Under the pieces are notes generated by a model that saw only the letters and a list, made by a program, of their open reading frames with translations, had not been told where the DNA came from and did no database searches. Source: Candidatus Nanosyncoccus nanoralicus (GTDB taxonomy: Bacteria > Patescibacteriota > Saccharimonadia > Saccharimonadales > Saccharimonadaceae). From it: a stretch of 40,532 nucleotides of DNA. The translations under genes and the position numbers were made by a program. The stretch lies in contig NZ_PRLL01000001.1 of the NCBI RefSeq assembly GCF_004138405.1, positions 67,259 through 107,790 of the forward strand, written 5' to 3'. The first letter of the stretch is position 1, and each line of letters begins with the position of its first letter. Shown here one piece after another: positions 1-8,310 of this stretch.

Positions 1-504
1 GCTGACGTTGTCATGCTTTCAGATGAGACCGCTCAGGGTAAATACCCAGTTGAAGCTGTTAAACAGATGAAGAAGATTATTCTTTACACTCAGAATCACG
101 TTGGTGTTAATCCACTTGACACTGATCCAAAGGGTGACAATGAGAGCTACAACGCAGTCGCTAGTGCCGCTGTTAAATTAGCAGAAAAAATTAACGCTGA
201 CGTCATTGTCTGCGAAACTGCTTCTGGTGCCATCGCTGACTCAATCGCCGCTGAGCGCCCAACTCTCCCTATCATTTCCGTTACAAGTAGCGCCCGTGTT
301 GCTGGTCAGCTCGCTCTCACTTACGCCAATGCTAGCTTCGTTCGTCCATACTCTGAGAATTACGGCATTGATCTAATTCAAGAGCTCAAAGCTGCTGGCT
401 ATGTTGCTCCAAAGGAAGGTTCCGATCAGGTCCTTGCAGTTATCGTTTCCGGTCAGCCGAACACCGTCTCTGGTACCGATACTATCCAGATTCGCAATAT
501 CTAA
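1..504 (+). CDS. pyk: Pyruvate kinase, C-terminal part (5' end outside the window)
   Basis: Converts phosphoenolpyruvate and ADP to pyruvate and ATP, the last step of lower glycolysis. The frame is open from the first base and reads ADVVMLSDETAQGKYPVEAV, the conserved pyruvate kinase segment at the end of the TIM barrel. The rest, about 145 residues, is the alpha/beta C-terminal domain. The in-frame ATG at 13 lies inside the conserved motif and is not a start. The gene ends with TAA and is followed by a strong hairpin terminator. With pgk nearby it supports a lower-glycolysis ATP-generating module. The family assignment is firm; only the catalytic N-terminal part is unseen. Confidence 0.95.
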   Translation, partial: ADVVMLSDETAQGKYPVEAVKQMKKIILYTQNHVGVNPLDTDPKGDNESYNAVASAAVKLAEKINADVIVCETASGAIADSIAAERPTLPIISVTSSARVAGQLALTYANASFVRPYSENYGIDLIQELKAAGYVAPKEGSDQVLAVIVSGQPNTVSGTDTIQIRNI

Positions 505-530
505 TTTTTATAGGAAATTAGTTTTCATAA

Positions 531-560
531 AATAATACCCAGCACTGGGTATTATTTTTT
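531..560 (+). terminator. Rho-independent terminator after pyk
   Basis: A perfect 12-bp stem, AATAATACCCAG / CTGGGTATTATT, closes a 2-nt CA loop (an effective tetraloop) and is followed by a T run. It lies 26 nt after the pyk stop codon. Confidence 0.85.
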
Positions 561-564
561 ATAC

Positions 565-593
565 TTGCATAAAAAAATAACATCATAAATAAT
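565..593 (+). promoter_or_regulatory. Possible promoter of the membrane protein gene at 600
   Basis: TTGCAT (565-570) and AATAAT (588-593) are 17 nt apart. The -10 box ends exactly 6 nt before the ATG at 600, the same spacing seen at many other genes here, which suggests a leaderless transcript. The hexamers are weak. Confidence 0.4.
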
Positions 594-599
594 TGTTTT

Positions 600-1355
600 A
601 TGAAACATACAGTTATCTTTACTTTAAATGATTTTGATTCCGCCTATTCTTTTGATACCAAACAAGACGCAATTGATTATATTCATCAATGTTCTAGTCT
701 TCTTGGTGACTCCATTACTGAGCTGAAGCAAGTTAGTGATATTAAATACGAAGCTAAGGTTGTCAAGACTGGTGGCAAGGTTAAATTTGATTTACTAGAA
801 TCCCAAGAATCTGATATTGCCTACGAGCTTGTCATCTCTGAGAACGATAAAATCATTGACACTCAACGTTTTGATAATCGCAAGTCCGCTCTCGAGTCTG
901 TTGCAGAAAAGCTCGCTGATGAAAATTCTGAATTAACGCCAGGCTCTAGTGAAATGGGTCGATGGTATGTTATGGATGAAGAAAAAAAGATTAAAAAAAT
1001 ATATTCTCTCAATTTTCTATTCCTGGATCCCAATAAAACCTTGAAGAGTGCTCCAAATAAGGCTCCAGAACGTCTTGTCATGATGCGTTTTCCAAATACC
1101 GACATGCGCCAATTTATTGAAAAACAGAGGGAGTCTCTTGATTTAACCAAAGATGCAGTAAAACGTGCCAAGGCAGCTTCCGGCTCTGGAAGTATCGTGG
1201 GCGGTTTGCTAATGATGATTATTGGTGGCGCCCTTACATTTGGCTCATACTCCAGTACCAGACCAGGCGGCCGCTACTTTGTCTTCTCCGGACTCATGAT
1301 TTACGGCTTCTTCTACTTTATTGCTGGCGTCGTTAGTAAGTTAAGGAAAAAATAA
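600..1355 (+). CDS. Protein of unknown function with two C-terminal membrane segments
   Basis: A 251-residue protein I do not recognise. The first 170 or so residues are charged, soluble-looking and rich in Asp, Glu and Lys, with two segments that resemble each other loosely (around residues 1-55 and 70-125), possibly a repeated small alpha/beta fold. After a Gly/Ser linker near residue 195, two hydrophobic segments (about 198-215 and 227-245) separated by a short Arg/Gly-rich turn form a membrane hairpin, and the protein ends in RKK. This topology would place the large N-terminal part in the cytoplasm by the positive-inside rule. It stands alone between the pyk terminator and pgk. There is no Shine-Dalgarno sequence; the start is supported by a possible -10 box 6 nt upstream. 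Confidence 0.75.
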   Translation: MKHTVIFTLNDFDSAYSFDTKQDAIDYIHQCSSLLGDSITELKQVSDIKYEAKVVKTGGKVKFDLLESQESDIAYELVISENDKIIDTQRFDNRKSALESVAEKLADENSELTPGSSEMGRWYVMDEEKKIKKIYSLNFLFLDPNKTLKSAPNKAPERLVMMRFPNTDMRQFIEKQRESLDLTKDAVKRAKAASGSGSIVGGLLMMIIGGALTFGSYSSTRPGGRYFVFSGLMIYGFFYFIAGVVSKLRKK

Positions 1356-1381
1356 GCATAAAGATATATACTATAGATACT

Positions 1382-2479
1382 ATGTTTGATAAAACTACTA
1401 TCCGTGATATTGATCCGAAAAACAAAAACATTCTTGTACGTACCGATTTTAACGTGCCGATCAAAGATGGCCAGGTTACTAGCGATTTTCGCTTACGGGC
1501 TGCCCTCCCTACTATTCAATATCTAATAGACAGACAAGCAAACCATATCATCCTCATCTCTCATCTTGGTCGCCCAAAAGGTCAGGCAGACCCCTCGCTT
1601 TCCTTAGCTCCTGTCGCTCGGAAATTATCTCTCCTTCTTAATCGCCCAGTCACTTTTATTCCACATCTTACAGGTAGTCTAATAAAGGATCAGATAGATT
1701 CTCTTCCACAAGGCTCTGTGGTTCTTCTCGAAAACCTTCGCTTCTCCGCGGCAGAAGAAGAGAACAGTCTAGATTTTGCCAGGGAAATTGTCCATTCCAC
1801 CTCCGCCGATCTCTATGTTCAGGATGGTTTTGCTGTTATTCATCGCGCGCATGCCTCTACGGCGCAAATTCCTCAACTTCTTCCTACTGTTGCAGGGTTT
1901 TTAATTGAAAAAGAAGTTACTAATTTAAGTCAAGTCCTTCAGCACCCAAAACCACAAGTCACGGTCATTATTGGTGGCGCCAAAATTAGTGATAAACAGC
2001 CGTTGATTGATCGTTTTTTGCCAATTGCTGACCATATTCTTGTGGTTGGTAAAATTGCCGCCGATGGCTACGTTTCTAATGATCCTAAAATCTACGTTGC
2101 TGAAGATTTTCGTCAGGATCAAGAGGGAAATAAACTGGATATTGGCGATCTATCACTATCTAAGATTCTCCCTACGATTAAATACAGTCACACAATTATC
2201 TGGAATGGCACTGCCGGCAAGACCGAGGAACCAGGCTTTGACTTATCCTCAAAAGCCATCGCCGAGGCTATTGGTCAGAAAAATCCAGAGTACAATCAGA
2301 CAATTATCTTAGGTGGCGATACTTCTGGTTATGTTGAGAAACTTCTTGAAGAGCAGCCTGGCGCTTCACTAGGTCACGTCTCTAATCCTCTCGAATATAG
2401 CTTAATTTCTACTGGTGGTGGTGCCAGCCTCGAATTTCTCCTTGGCCTCCCGCTACCAGGTCTTGATGCAATTAATTAG
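1382..2479 (+). CDS. pgk: Phosphoglycerate kinase (divergent)
   Basis: Transfers phosphate from 1,3-bisphosphoglycerate to ADP. Family motifs run in order: RTDFNVP near the N-terminus, SHLGRPKG, LENLRF, HRAHAST, GGAKISDK with the nucleotide-site lysine, and STGGGASLEFL near the C-terminus. At 365 residues it is shorter than the usual 385-400. Several normally invariant loops differ: the WNGPMGVFE-type loop reads WNGTAGKTEEPGFD, and the GGGDS-type ADP loop reads GGDTSGYVE. It is clearly the family, but enzymatic competence cannot be judged from sequence alone. A TACTAT box lies about 7 nt before the ATG. Its TAG stop lies inside the CIRCE operator of the next gene. Confidence 0.9.
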   Translation: MFDKTTIRDIDPKNKNILVRTDFNVPIKDGQVTSDFRLRAALPTIQYLIDRQANHIILISHLGRPKGQADPSLSLAPVARKLSLLLNRPVTFIPHLTGSLIKDQIDSLPQGSVVLLENLRFSAAEEENSLDFAREIVHSTSADLYVQDGFAVIHRAHASTAQIPQLLPTVAGFLIEKEVTNLSQVLQHPKPQVTVIIGGAKISDKQPLIDRFLPIADHILVVGKIAADGYVSNDPKIYVAEDFRQDQEGNKLDIGDLSLSKILPTIKYSHTIIWNGTAGKTEEPGFDLSSKAIAEAIGQKNPEYNQTIILGGDTSGYVEKLLEEQPGASLGHVSNPLEYSLISTGGGASLEFLLGLPLPGLDAIN

Positions 2480-2502
2480 CACTCTTATCTTGACAGTGCT
2501 AA
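2476..2502. promoter_or_regulatory. CIRCE operator (HrcA binding site) of clpC
   Basis: TTAGCACTC-N9-CAGTGCTAA matches the CIRCE consensus TTAGCACTC-N9-GAGTGCTAA with one mismatch. It overlaps the pgk stop codon and the TTGACA -35 box of clpC, so bound HrcA would block RNA polymerase. HrcA itself is encoded at 26153-27040. Confidence 0.9.
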
Positions 2503-2517
2503 TTTTTGCTTTACAAT
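2490..2517 (+). promoter_or_regulatory. Promoter of clpC
   Basis: TTGACA (2490-2495), a 16-nt spacer and TACAAT (2512-2517) form a near-consensus vegetative promoter. The -10 box ends 6 nt before ATG 2524, so the predicted transcript begins at the start codon. This also rules out the upstream in-frame TTG at 2506 as the start. Confidence 0.85.
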
Positions 2518-2523
2518 AGAACT

Positions 2524-5004
2524 ATGCAAGATGATTTTACAGAAATTATGAACAATTTGACCGAGAATGCCCGTTTTGCACTCCAAAAATCTGATTATTA
2601 TGCCAAACGATATAATAACGGCTACATGAGTACAGAACACCTTCTCCTTGGTATCCTCTCTCAGGATACCAGTACTGGTGCCCGCTTTCTCGCGGACGAG
2701 GATATTAATCTCGAGTCAGTAGAAAAAACCATTAATCATACCGCTGTGGAGGTTCCAGGCTCCCAGATGGCTATGATGTCCCTTTCTGAAGCTGCGGTCC
2801 TTACTCTCCGTATGGCCGCCAATTTTACTAAGGAACAGGGAATCAAGATTATTGGTACCGAGCATATCCTCTATGCTCTCTTACGCCAACCAAACTCTCG
2901 TGCCAGTCTCATTCTTCAAGGCCTTAAAGTAGATTTAAATAGTCTTACTAATGCCATCGAGGAATACACTGAAAAACAGGCTGAAGACGCTAAGGTTGAC
3001 CAGAAAAAAGCTGGCTTCACTCGTAAGGCTCCATTAAAATGGCTGACCAAGTATGGCCAAGACCTCACTGAAATGGCCAAGCAGGGAAAACTTGATACCG
3101 TCATTGGGCGTGATCAGGAAATTGAACGCACCGTTACCATTCTTTGTCGTCGCACCAAATCAAATCCTGTTCTCATCGGCGAAGCCGGTGTTGGTAAAAC
3201 TGCCATCGTCGAGGGTCTCGCCACTCGCATTGTTAAAAATGAAGTCCCTGGTAGCCTAATTGGCAAACATATCTACCAGGTTGACCTCAGCTCTGTTGTG
3301 GCTGGTACTAAGTTCCGCGGTGAGTTTGAGGAGCGCATTAAAGGCATTATTGATGAAGCTTCCGGCAATAAAGATCTTATCCTCTTTATTGATGAGATTC
3401 ACCTACTCTCAGGAGCCGGTTCTGGCGAAGGTAGTCTTGATGCTGCCAATATTCTAAAACCCGCTCTAGCACGTGGTCATATTCGTCTAATCGGTGCCTC
3501 TACTATGGATGAATATCGTAAAACCATCGAAAAAGATAAGGCACTCTCTCGCCGTTTTCAAACTGTCATCGTCGAGGAACCTACTGATACTGTTGTTCTA
3601 CGTATCTTAAAAGGCGTCAAATCTCATTATGAAAAACATCATGGTGTAGTTATCCCTGATGAAATTTTAGACACTGCGATTAATATGTCCAAGCGCTACA
3701 TCAATGATCGCTTTATGCCAGATAAGGTTATCGATGTGATTGATGAGGCTAGTGCCATTGCTAAGGTCGCTGCTGATAAAAAAGGCGGTGGTGAATACAA
3801 GAAACTTAAGATTGAGCGTGAAGACCTTCAGAAGAAGATTGAAGAGACCGCCGAGGCTGAGGATTTTGAAAAAGCAGCACTCTATAAGACTCGTGTAGCC
3901 AAAATTGATGAAGAGATTGAAAAACTTGAAAAAGCTGGCGTTAATGATCAGGTATCTCCTGTTCTCACCGAGGAAAATCTCGCTACTGCCATTAGCTTAA
4001 AAACTGGCATTCCTGTCTCTAAGGTCCACGGTTCTGAGGTGAAAATGCTCACCGATCTCGAAAAACACCTAGATAAAGCTGTTATCGGTCAAGAAGAGGC
4101 TATTAGGGCTGTCGCCAAAGCTATTCGCCGAGGACGCTCTGGTATTAGTGATCCAAAACGTCCAATCGGTTCCTTCTTATTTATGGGACCAACTGGTGTC
4201 GGTAAGACTGAGCTGGCCCGTGTTATTGCACGCGAGGTCTTTGGTGGTGATAATTCATTAATTAAGATTGACATGTCTGAATTTGGTGAAAAACATAATG
4301 TTTCTCGTCTTGTTGGTGCTCCAGCTGGCTATGTCGGTTATGATGACGGTGGTAAACTCACCGAAGCTGTTCGTCGTCATCCATATTCCGTCGTTCTCTT
4401 TGACGAGATCGAGAAGGCTCATCCTGAAGTCTTCAATATGTTGCTCCAGGTCTTAGAAGATGGTGTTTTAACCGACGGACAAGGTAATCATATCAAGTTT
4501 AATAACACTATTATTATTCTCACCTCAAACCTTGGTGCCGACGAAATGTATGATGATGCTGAGTTCGGTTTTGGTAATAAAGACAAAAAGAGCGATAAAT
4601 TTATCGAAGAAGAATATGAGGCCAGTAAGAATGCAGCCATGAAGGCTCTCAAGAAATCTATGCGACCAGAACTTATTAATCGCCTTGATGCCATTGAGGT
4701 CTTCCACGCTTTGACTAAGAAGCAAGTTGAGCAAATTTTTGACAATATGATCTCAGACCTTAAGAAGCGTCTTGCTACTAAGTCATTTGGTCTAAAACTC
4801 ACCAAAAAAGCTTCTGAATTTCTCATCGAAAAAGGCTTCGACCCAAAGAATGGTGCCCGTCCACTTCGTCGTGCCATCGAGGATCATCTTGAATCCATCA
4901 TCTCCGACGCCATCATCTCTGAGAAGATTAAAAAAGGTGAGATTGCCGTTGTCGATCTTAAAGATGATAAACTCACGCTAGAAATTGAAAAGAAGGAAAA
5001 ATAA
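2524..5004 (+). CDS. clpC: ATP-dependent Clp protease ATP-binding subunit ClpC
   Basis: A Hsp100 unfoldase of 826 residues that feeds substrates to ClpP. The N-terminal double Clp_N repeat (about 1-145) is followed by AAA+ domain 1 with Walker A GEAGVGKT near residue 219 and a DEIHLL Walker B. Next comes a short UvrB/UvrC-like (UVR) segment near 427-470 rather than the long ClpB coiled coil, then AAA+ domain 2 with GPTGVGKT near 555. After Walker B a loop reads EFGFGN, at the position where ClpC proteins carry the VGF-type ClpP-docking tripeptide. UVR plus docking loop favour ClpC over ClpB. ClpP is encoded two genes downstream. Expression is probably under HrcA control through the overlapping CIRCE site. 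Confidence 0.93.
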   Translation: MQDDFTEIMNNLTENARFALQKSDYYAKRYNNGYMSTEHLLLGILSQDTSTGARFLADEDINLESVEKTINHTAVEVPGSQMAMMSLSEAAVLTLRMAANFTKEQGIKIIGTEHILYALLRQPNSRASLILQGLKVDLNSLTNAIEEYTEKQAEDAKVDQKKAGFTRKAPLKWLTKYGQDLTEMAKQGKLDTVIGRDQEIERTVTILCRRTKSNPVLIGEAGVGKTAIVEGLATRIVKNEVPGSLIGKHIYQVDLSSVVAGTKFRGEFEERIKGIIDEASGNKDLILFIDEIHLLSGAGSGEGSLDAANILKPALARGHIRLIGASTMDEYRKTIEKDKALSRRFQTVIVEEPTDTVVLRILKGVKSHYEKHHGVVIPDEILDTAINMSKRYINDRFMPDKVIDVIDEASAIAKVAADKKGGGEYKKLKIEREDLQKKIEETAEAEDFEKAALYKTRVAKIDEEIEKLEKAGVNDQVSPVLTEENLATAISLKTGIPVSKVHGSEVKMLTDLEKHLDKAVIGQEEAIRAVAKAIRRGRSGISDPKRPIGSFLFMGPTGVGKTELARVIAREVFGGDNSLIKIDMSEFGEKHNVSRLVGAPAGYVGYDDGGKLTEAVRRHPYSVVLFDEIEKAHPEVFNMLLQVLEDGVLTDGQGNHIKFNNTIIILTSNLGADEMYDDAEFGFGNKDKKSDKFIEEEYEASKNAAMKALKKSMRPELINRLDAIEVFHALTKKQVEQIFDNMISDLKKRLATKSFGLKLTKKASEFLIEKGFDPKNGARPLRRAIEDHLESIISDAIISEKIKKGEIAVVDLKDDKLTLEIEKKEK

Positions 5005-5007
5005 TCT

Positions 5008-5991
5008 ATGAAGCATCGCGCAAGGTTTGGTAGTTTTCTCGTCAGCCTAATAATCATCGCTATCCTTCTTTGCGCCTATGCTTTTCAAGATGAATTTAAA
5101 GCGGGAGATTATGTCCTGACCGGCGATCTTTCATCTATCGCTTCCTCTCTCAATCTAACCAGTCGTGCGAAGCTCATCCTTCGTGCCACTCACCCAGAGT
5201 TGCAGGAAAAGGCTAGTTTCAATCAAAATTGTAATAGTCACAGCCAGGAGATCTATGTTCTTGGTTGCTATCGTGAAGATCAGGATCGCCTCTATGTCTA
5301 CAATGTAAATTCATCTGAGATCCCTGGTGTTCGCGAGGTGACAACGGCACACGAAATGTTGCATGCCGCCTATCATCGCCTGCTTTTTTGGGAAAAGTTA
5401 GATCTAAAAGATCAGCTACAATCAGTTTACGATCATCTTCCTGCCGATTCTGATCTTCGCACTTCTATGCAAAATTATCATCCTGACGAATTTTATGATG
5501 AGCTGCATTCTCGCATTGGTACCGAGGTTAAAGATCTTCCCGCACCACTTGAGCGTTATTACCAGAGATATTTTACCGATCGTCAGCTAATCGTAAAATT
5601 TAACGAGCAATATCACAATGTCTTTACTGAGCTTCAGCGCCAAACCGATCGCCTCAAAGAATCTATTGAAGCTAAAAAGCAATCCATAGAAAATAAAACT
5701 AAAGAATATCAAACTCAAAAGCAGCAGTTAAATGAAGTAATTTCCGACTTCAATTCACGCGCCGCTCGTGGTGACTTCAGTAGTCAATCTGATTTTAATA
5801 CTAAACGCCAATCCATTGTTTCTCGTATTGATACGCTTAATCGAGAGTATGATCAATTAAAGCAGGCTATCGAGGAGCTTAACTCAGAGATCGCAAAATA
5901 TAATCAAAGCATCTATCATAACAATGAACTCATTGATCAGATTAATTCCAATTCCATTCCTAAAGTCGATAAGGGTTTATCCAATAGTTAA
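5008..5991 (+). CDS. Membrane-anchored protein with HExxH motif and coiled coil (putative metallopeptidase)
   Basis: A 327-residue protein with an N-terminal signal anchor (about residues 8-26), so most of it should be outside the cytoplasm. Residues 115-119 read HEMLH in the context TTAHEMLHAAYH, a zinc-metallopeptidase-type HExxH helix. A possible third ligand lies in the Glu-rich segment around 155-175, but I cannot assign it. Two cysteines (75 and 87) could form a disulphide. From about 200 to 315 it is a long Gln/Lys/Glu-rich coiled coil. The start lies 3 nt after the clpC stop, with AAGGA upstream in the clpC tail, and clpP follows 16 nt after its end, so it sits inside the clpC-clpP operon. 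Family and substrate are unknown. Confidence 0.75.
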   Translation: MKHRARFGSFLVSLIIIAILLCAYAFQDEFKAGDYVLTGDLSSIASSLNLTSRAKLILRATHPELQEKASFNQNCNSHSQEIYVLGCYREDQDRLYVYNVNSSEIPGVREVTTAHEMLHAAYHRLLFWEKLDLKDQLQSVYDHLPADSDLRTSMQNYHPDEFYDELHSRIGTEVKDLPAPLERYYQRYFTDRQLIVKFNEQYHNVFTELQRQTDRLKESIEAKKQSIENKTKEYQTQKQQLNEVISDFNSRAARGDFSSQSDFNTKRQSIVSRIDTLNREYDQLKQAIEELNSEIAKYNQSIYHNNELIDQINSNSIPKVDKGLSNS

Positions 5992-6007
5992 TAAATAAAG
6001 GAGTAAT

Positions 6008-6613
6008 ATGAAAAATCAACTAAATAAAGCAAACGACTATCTCGTTCCTACTGTTATCGAGACCACTAATCGCGGTGAAAGATCGTACGATATTTATTCG
6101 CGTCTCTTAAACGACCGCATTATTTTTATGGGCGAAGATGTGAATTCCCACACCGCTAATCTTGTAATCGCGCAATTACTTTTCCTAGCCCACGAAGATC
6201 CTAAGAAAGACATCAAGCTCTACATTAACTCTCCTGGTGGCTCAGTTTATGACGGTCTTGCTATTATTGATACCATGAATTATATTGAGCCAGATGTTCA
6301 GACTATCGGTATTGGCCTGCAAGCCTCTATGGGGGCTATGTTACTTAGCTGTGGCGCCAAGGGCAAACGTTTTGCTCTGCCAAATGCTCGCGTTATGATT
6401 CATCAGCCAAGCTCTGGCACTGAAGGTAAAATTACCGACCAGGAAATCATGTTAAAGGAAGGTATTTTCTTAAAGAAGCGCCTCGCTGAGATTATGGCTA
6501 AGAATACTGGTAAAACCGTTGCTCAAGTCATCAAAGATATGGATCGCGATAATTGGATGTCCGCCGAAGAAGCCAAAGCATACGGCATCATCGACCAAGT
6601 TATCGAAAAGTAA
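6008..6613 (+). CDS. clpP: ATP-dependent Clp protease proteolytic subunit ClpP
   Basis: A serine peptidase that forms the barrel chamber of the ClpCP protease. The 201 residues match the usual length. The catalytic triad is visible: Ser107 in GLQASMGAM, His132 in MIHQPSSG and Asp181 in [11 protein letters not shown]. The oxyanion-region segment NSPGGSV is also present. AAGGAG sits a few bases before the ATG. It is the third gene of the clpC operon. Its last codons (6590-6610) are repeated almost exactly at the end of the following gene. Confidence 0.96.
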   Translation: MKNQLNKANDYLVPTVIETTNRGERSYDIYSRLLNDRIIFMGEDVNSHTANLVIAQLLFLAHEDPKKDIKLYINSPGGSVYDGLAIIDTMNYIEPDVQTIGIGLQASMGAMLLSCGAKGKRFALPNARVMIHQPSSGTEGKITDQEIMLKEGIFLKKRLAEIMAKNTGKTVAQVIKDMDRDNWMSAEEAKAYGIIDQVIEK

Positions 6614-6631
6614 TAGACTTAATCAAAACTT

Positions 6632-7240
6632 ATGAAAACAATTTTTATCGCAACTGGCAACACCTCTAAACTTCAAGATTTTGAGTTATATTTAGGTGAT
6701 AACTTTAATATAGAATCGCCAAAATCCCTCAATATTAAAATCAATGTCCCGGAGGGCATCAATTCAATTGAAGACAACGCAATAGCAAAAGCACGAGCTT
6801 ACGCCTACAAGACTGGGTTAGTTAGTATTGGTGACGACACAGGTTTCTTTATCGAAGAGTTAAACGGAGAGCCTGGAGTTGCCTTAAGGCGCTGGGGAGG
6901 AGAATTGCCTGAAGAAACTACTGGGGCTGAGTTTTGGAAATATCTTCAAGAAAAAACCAAAAATCTGAACAATTACAAGTGTTATTTTAAGCAATGCGTT
7001 GCTGTTGTTTCGCCATCGGGAAAAACGGAATTGGTATACAATATCAACCACGGAATTCTTAATAAAGAAAAATTGAAATTGCCATACAACGGCACGGAAT
7101 ATCCGTTGGCGGCAGCGTTCGAATCAGAAAACCGTAAAAAGACTTGGGATGAAATGAGTGATCAGGAAAAGAAAGATTTTGACAAGGTTTTTATTAATGA
7201 ATTAGTAAAAGCAATCGACCAAGTCATCGAAAAGCAATAA
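6632..7240 (+). CDS. rdgB: Non-canonical purine NTP pyrophosphatase (RdgB/HAM1 family)
   Basis: Hydrolyses dITP/XTP-type nucleotides to monophosphates, keeping deaminated purines out of nucleic acids. The 202-residue protein opens with IFIATGNTSKLQDFE, the family's first nucleotide-binding strand and loop (usually ATxNxxKxxE). SIEDNAIAKARAYA, the acidic GDDTGFFIEELNGEPG loop and a C-terminal FDKVF region follow. It begins 18 nt after clpP with no clear Shine-Dalgarno sequence. Its base composition looks more AT-rich and its codon choice less typical than its neighbours, and its 3' end copies the clpP 3' end, so it may be a later insertion at this spot (inference). Confidence 0.88.
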   Translation: MKTIFIATGNTSKLQDFELYLGDNFNIESPKSLNIKINVPEGINSIEDNAIAKARAYAYKTGLVSIGDDTGFFIEELNGEPGVALRRWGGELPEETTGAEFWKYLQEKTKNLNNYKCYFKQCVAVVSPSGKTELVYNINHGILNKEKLKLPYNGTEYPLAAAFESENRKKTWDEMSDQEKKDFDKVFINELVKAIDQVIEKQ

Positions 7241-7271
7241 AAAATATCCACCAACTCGGTGGATATTTTTT
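7241..7271. terminator. Bidirectional terminator between the clp operon and the pilin gene
   Basis: AAAATATCCACC and GGTGGATATTTT form a 12-bp stem with a 5-nt loop, with A and T runs on the two sides. It serves the plus-strand rdgB and the converging minus-strand gene at 7279. Confidence 0.88.
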
Positions 7272-7278
7272 AAGTCTC

Positions 7279-7677
7279 CTAGCTTCTATTTTTCTTGATG
7301 TAGGTATCCTCTTTTTCCATCTGCGCCTTTAAAGTGTATTCCTTACATTTTCCATTAGAACAGTTCGCTGCTTCATAAGAATATGTACTTCCTTCACGTC
7401 CCAAGTTTACTCCACCTGGATCCGTAAAAAGGCTTGGATCCATCACTGTCAAATTCTCCTCAGAGATTTTCTCAGGGTAGTATCCATTCTTTGCGTGGAA
7501 GCCCTCCTCAAGTGCATAATACATGGCATTAATCGCCTCTTTGCGCTGTTCATCGCGGTGCATCGCATCCAAATTCAGCTTCTGTAAGAAGAATAGCACA
7601 AGTAACAGGGAAGCAAAAAAGATTACCACCACCAATTCAATAATCGTAAACCCCCTCTTTGTTTTTTGTTCAACCAT
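7279..7677 (-). CDS. Type IV prepilin-like protein (class III signal peptide)
   Basis: A 132-residue pseudopilin or minor-pilin candidate. After a short basic leader it reads KRGFTIIELVVVIFFASLL: the prepilin peptidase site G|FTIIE with the invariant Glu at +5, then a long hydrophobic helix. The rest is a small soluble domain with a helical NAMYYALEEGFHAKNGYYP segment typical of type II pseudopilins and two cysteines near the C-terminus. I place the start at ATG 7677, because TATAAT (7689-7684) ends 6 nt before it; the in-frame GTG at 7692 and ATG at 7683 would precede or overlap the expected transcription start. No assembly ATPase or peptidase gene is in the window. Confidence 0.85.
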   Translation of the reverse strand: MVEQKTKRGFTIIELVVVIFFASLLLVLFFLQKLNLDAMHRDEQRKEAINAMYYALEEGFHAKNGYYPEKISEENLTVMDPSLFTDPGGVNLGREGSTYSYEAANCSNGKCKEYTLKAQMEKEDTYIKKNRS

Positions 7678-7683
7678 ACCCAT

Positions 7684-7689
7684 ATTATA
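7684..7689 (-). promoter_or_regulatory. -10 box of the prepilin-like gene
   Basis: TATAAT on the minus strand, ending 6 nt before ATG 7677. It overlaps the TAA stop codon of the upstream NUDIX gene, so the promoter is built into that gene's end. Confidence 0.7.
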
Positions 7690-8272
7690 CACGATTTTCT
7701 GCTAAGAACTTTTTCACCTTCGGGGCGATTGCTGCAAAATGTGGCTGTTTATAGAATTCTTCCAGGTCAACCCACTGAAAACCATCAGATTCATTTGGAT
7801 CGATTATTATTTCTTGCATTTCATTTATGTCAAACAAATAACCAAAATCATGATGCAAGTGTGCTGGCTCACCCTTTTTGGGATTTTCTGGAATCTCATG
7901 AGTACTAATATGAAATGGCACCAGTGGGTCATCTGGAAGAACTGCGAGATAGTTTATTTTATCCAAATCAAGACACCCTGTCTCTTCTTCAAGCTCTCGT
8001 AGTGCTGCTGCAAATGGCGTAGCGTCCTCTTTTTCGATATGTCCACCCGGTTGTAACAAAATATCTAAGGACTTATGTTTTAAGAGCAAAATTTTGCCAG
8101 AATTAGGGCAGAGAATAAAAGCTGAGGCCGTAAAATGGCCATCCGAGTTTTTTCTATCAAATATCCTTTCTTCATCCGTCCCCGCCTTTTCGGCCAGCTT
8201 CCTTGCCATCAGCAGATCTTCTGCTTCTTCCGGATAAAGCTCCAAATATTCGTTAATTAACTCTCTTATCAT
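7685..8272 (-). CDS. NUDIX hydrolase
   Basis: A 195-residue NUDIX-superfamily pyrophosphohydrolase. The nudix box is at GGHIEKEDATPFAAALREL followed by EEETGC. It matches the GX5EX7REUXEEXGU pattern with one extra residue and Asp where the first Glu is usual, while the REL.EEETG metal-binding helix is intact. About 55 helical, acidic residues precede the domain. The substrate cannot be predicted. It is transcribed divergently from radA; TAAAAT (8284-8279) ends exactly 6 nt before the ATG, so the mRNA is probably leaderless. Confidence 0.87.
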   Translation of the reverse strand: MIRELINEYLELYPEEAEDLLMARKLAEKAGTDEERIFDRKNSDGHFTASAFILCPNSGKILLLKHKSLDILLQPGGHIEKEDATPFAAALRELEEETGCLDLDKINYLAVLPDDPLVPFHISTHEIPENPKKGEPAHLHHDFGYLFDINEMQEIIIDPNESDGFQWVDLEEFYKQPHFAAIAPKVKKFLAENRV

Positions 8273-8278
8273 AAATTT

Positions 8279-8304
8279 ATTTTACCACTAAAGCCTGCTA
8301 TAAT
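8279..8304. promoter_or_regulatory. Back-to-back -10 boxes of the NUDIX gene and radA
   Basis: TAAAAT on the minus strand (8284-8279) and TATAAT on the plus strand (8299-8304) lie 14 bp apart. Each ends 6 nt before its start codon. The -35 regions would overlap the opposing promoter, so the two may compete for polymerase. Confidence 0.75.
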
Positions 8305-8310
8305 TTTAGT

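Noticed and set aside
2506..2523. Upstream TTG start for clpC
   Set aside because: It lies inside the promoter (-10 at 2512-2517), and the CIRCE/promoter layout fixes the start at 2524.
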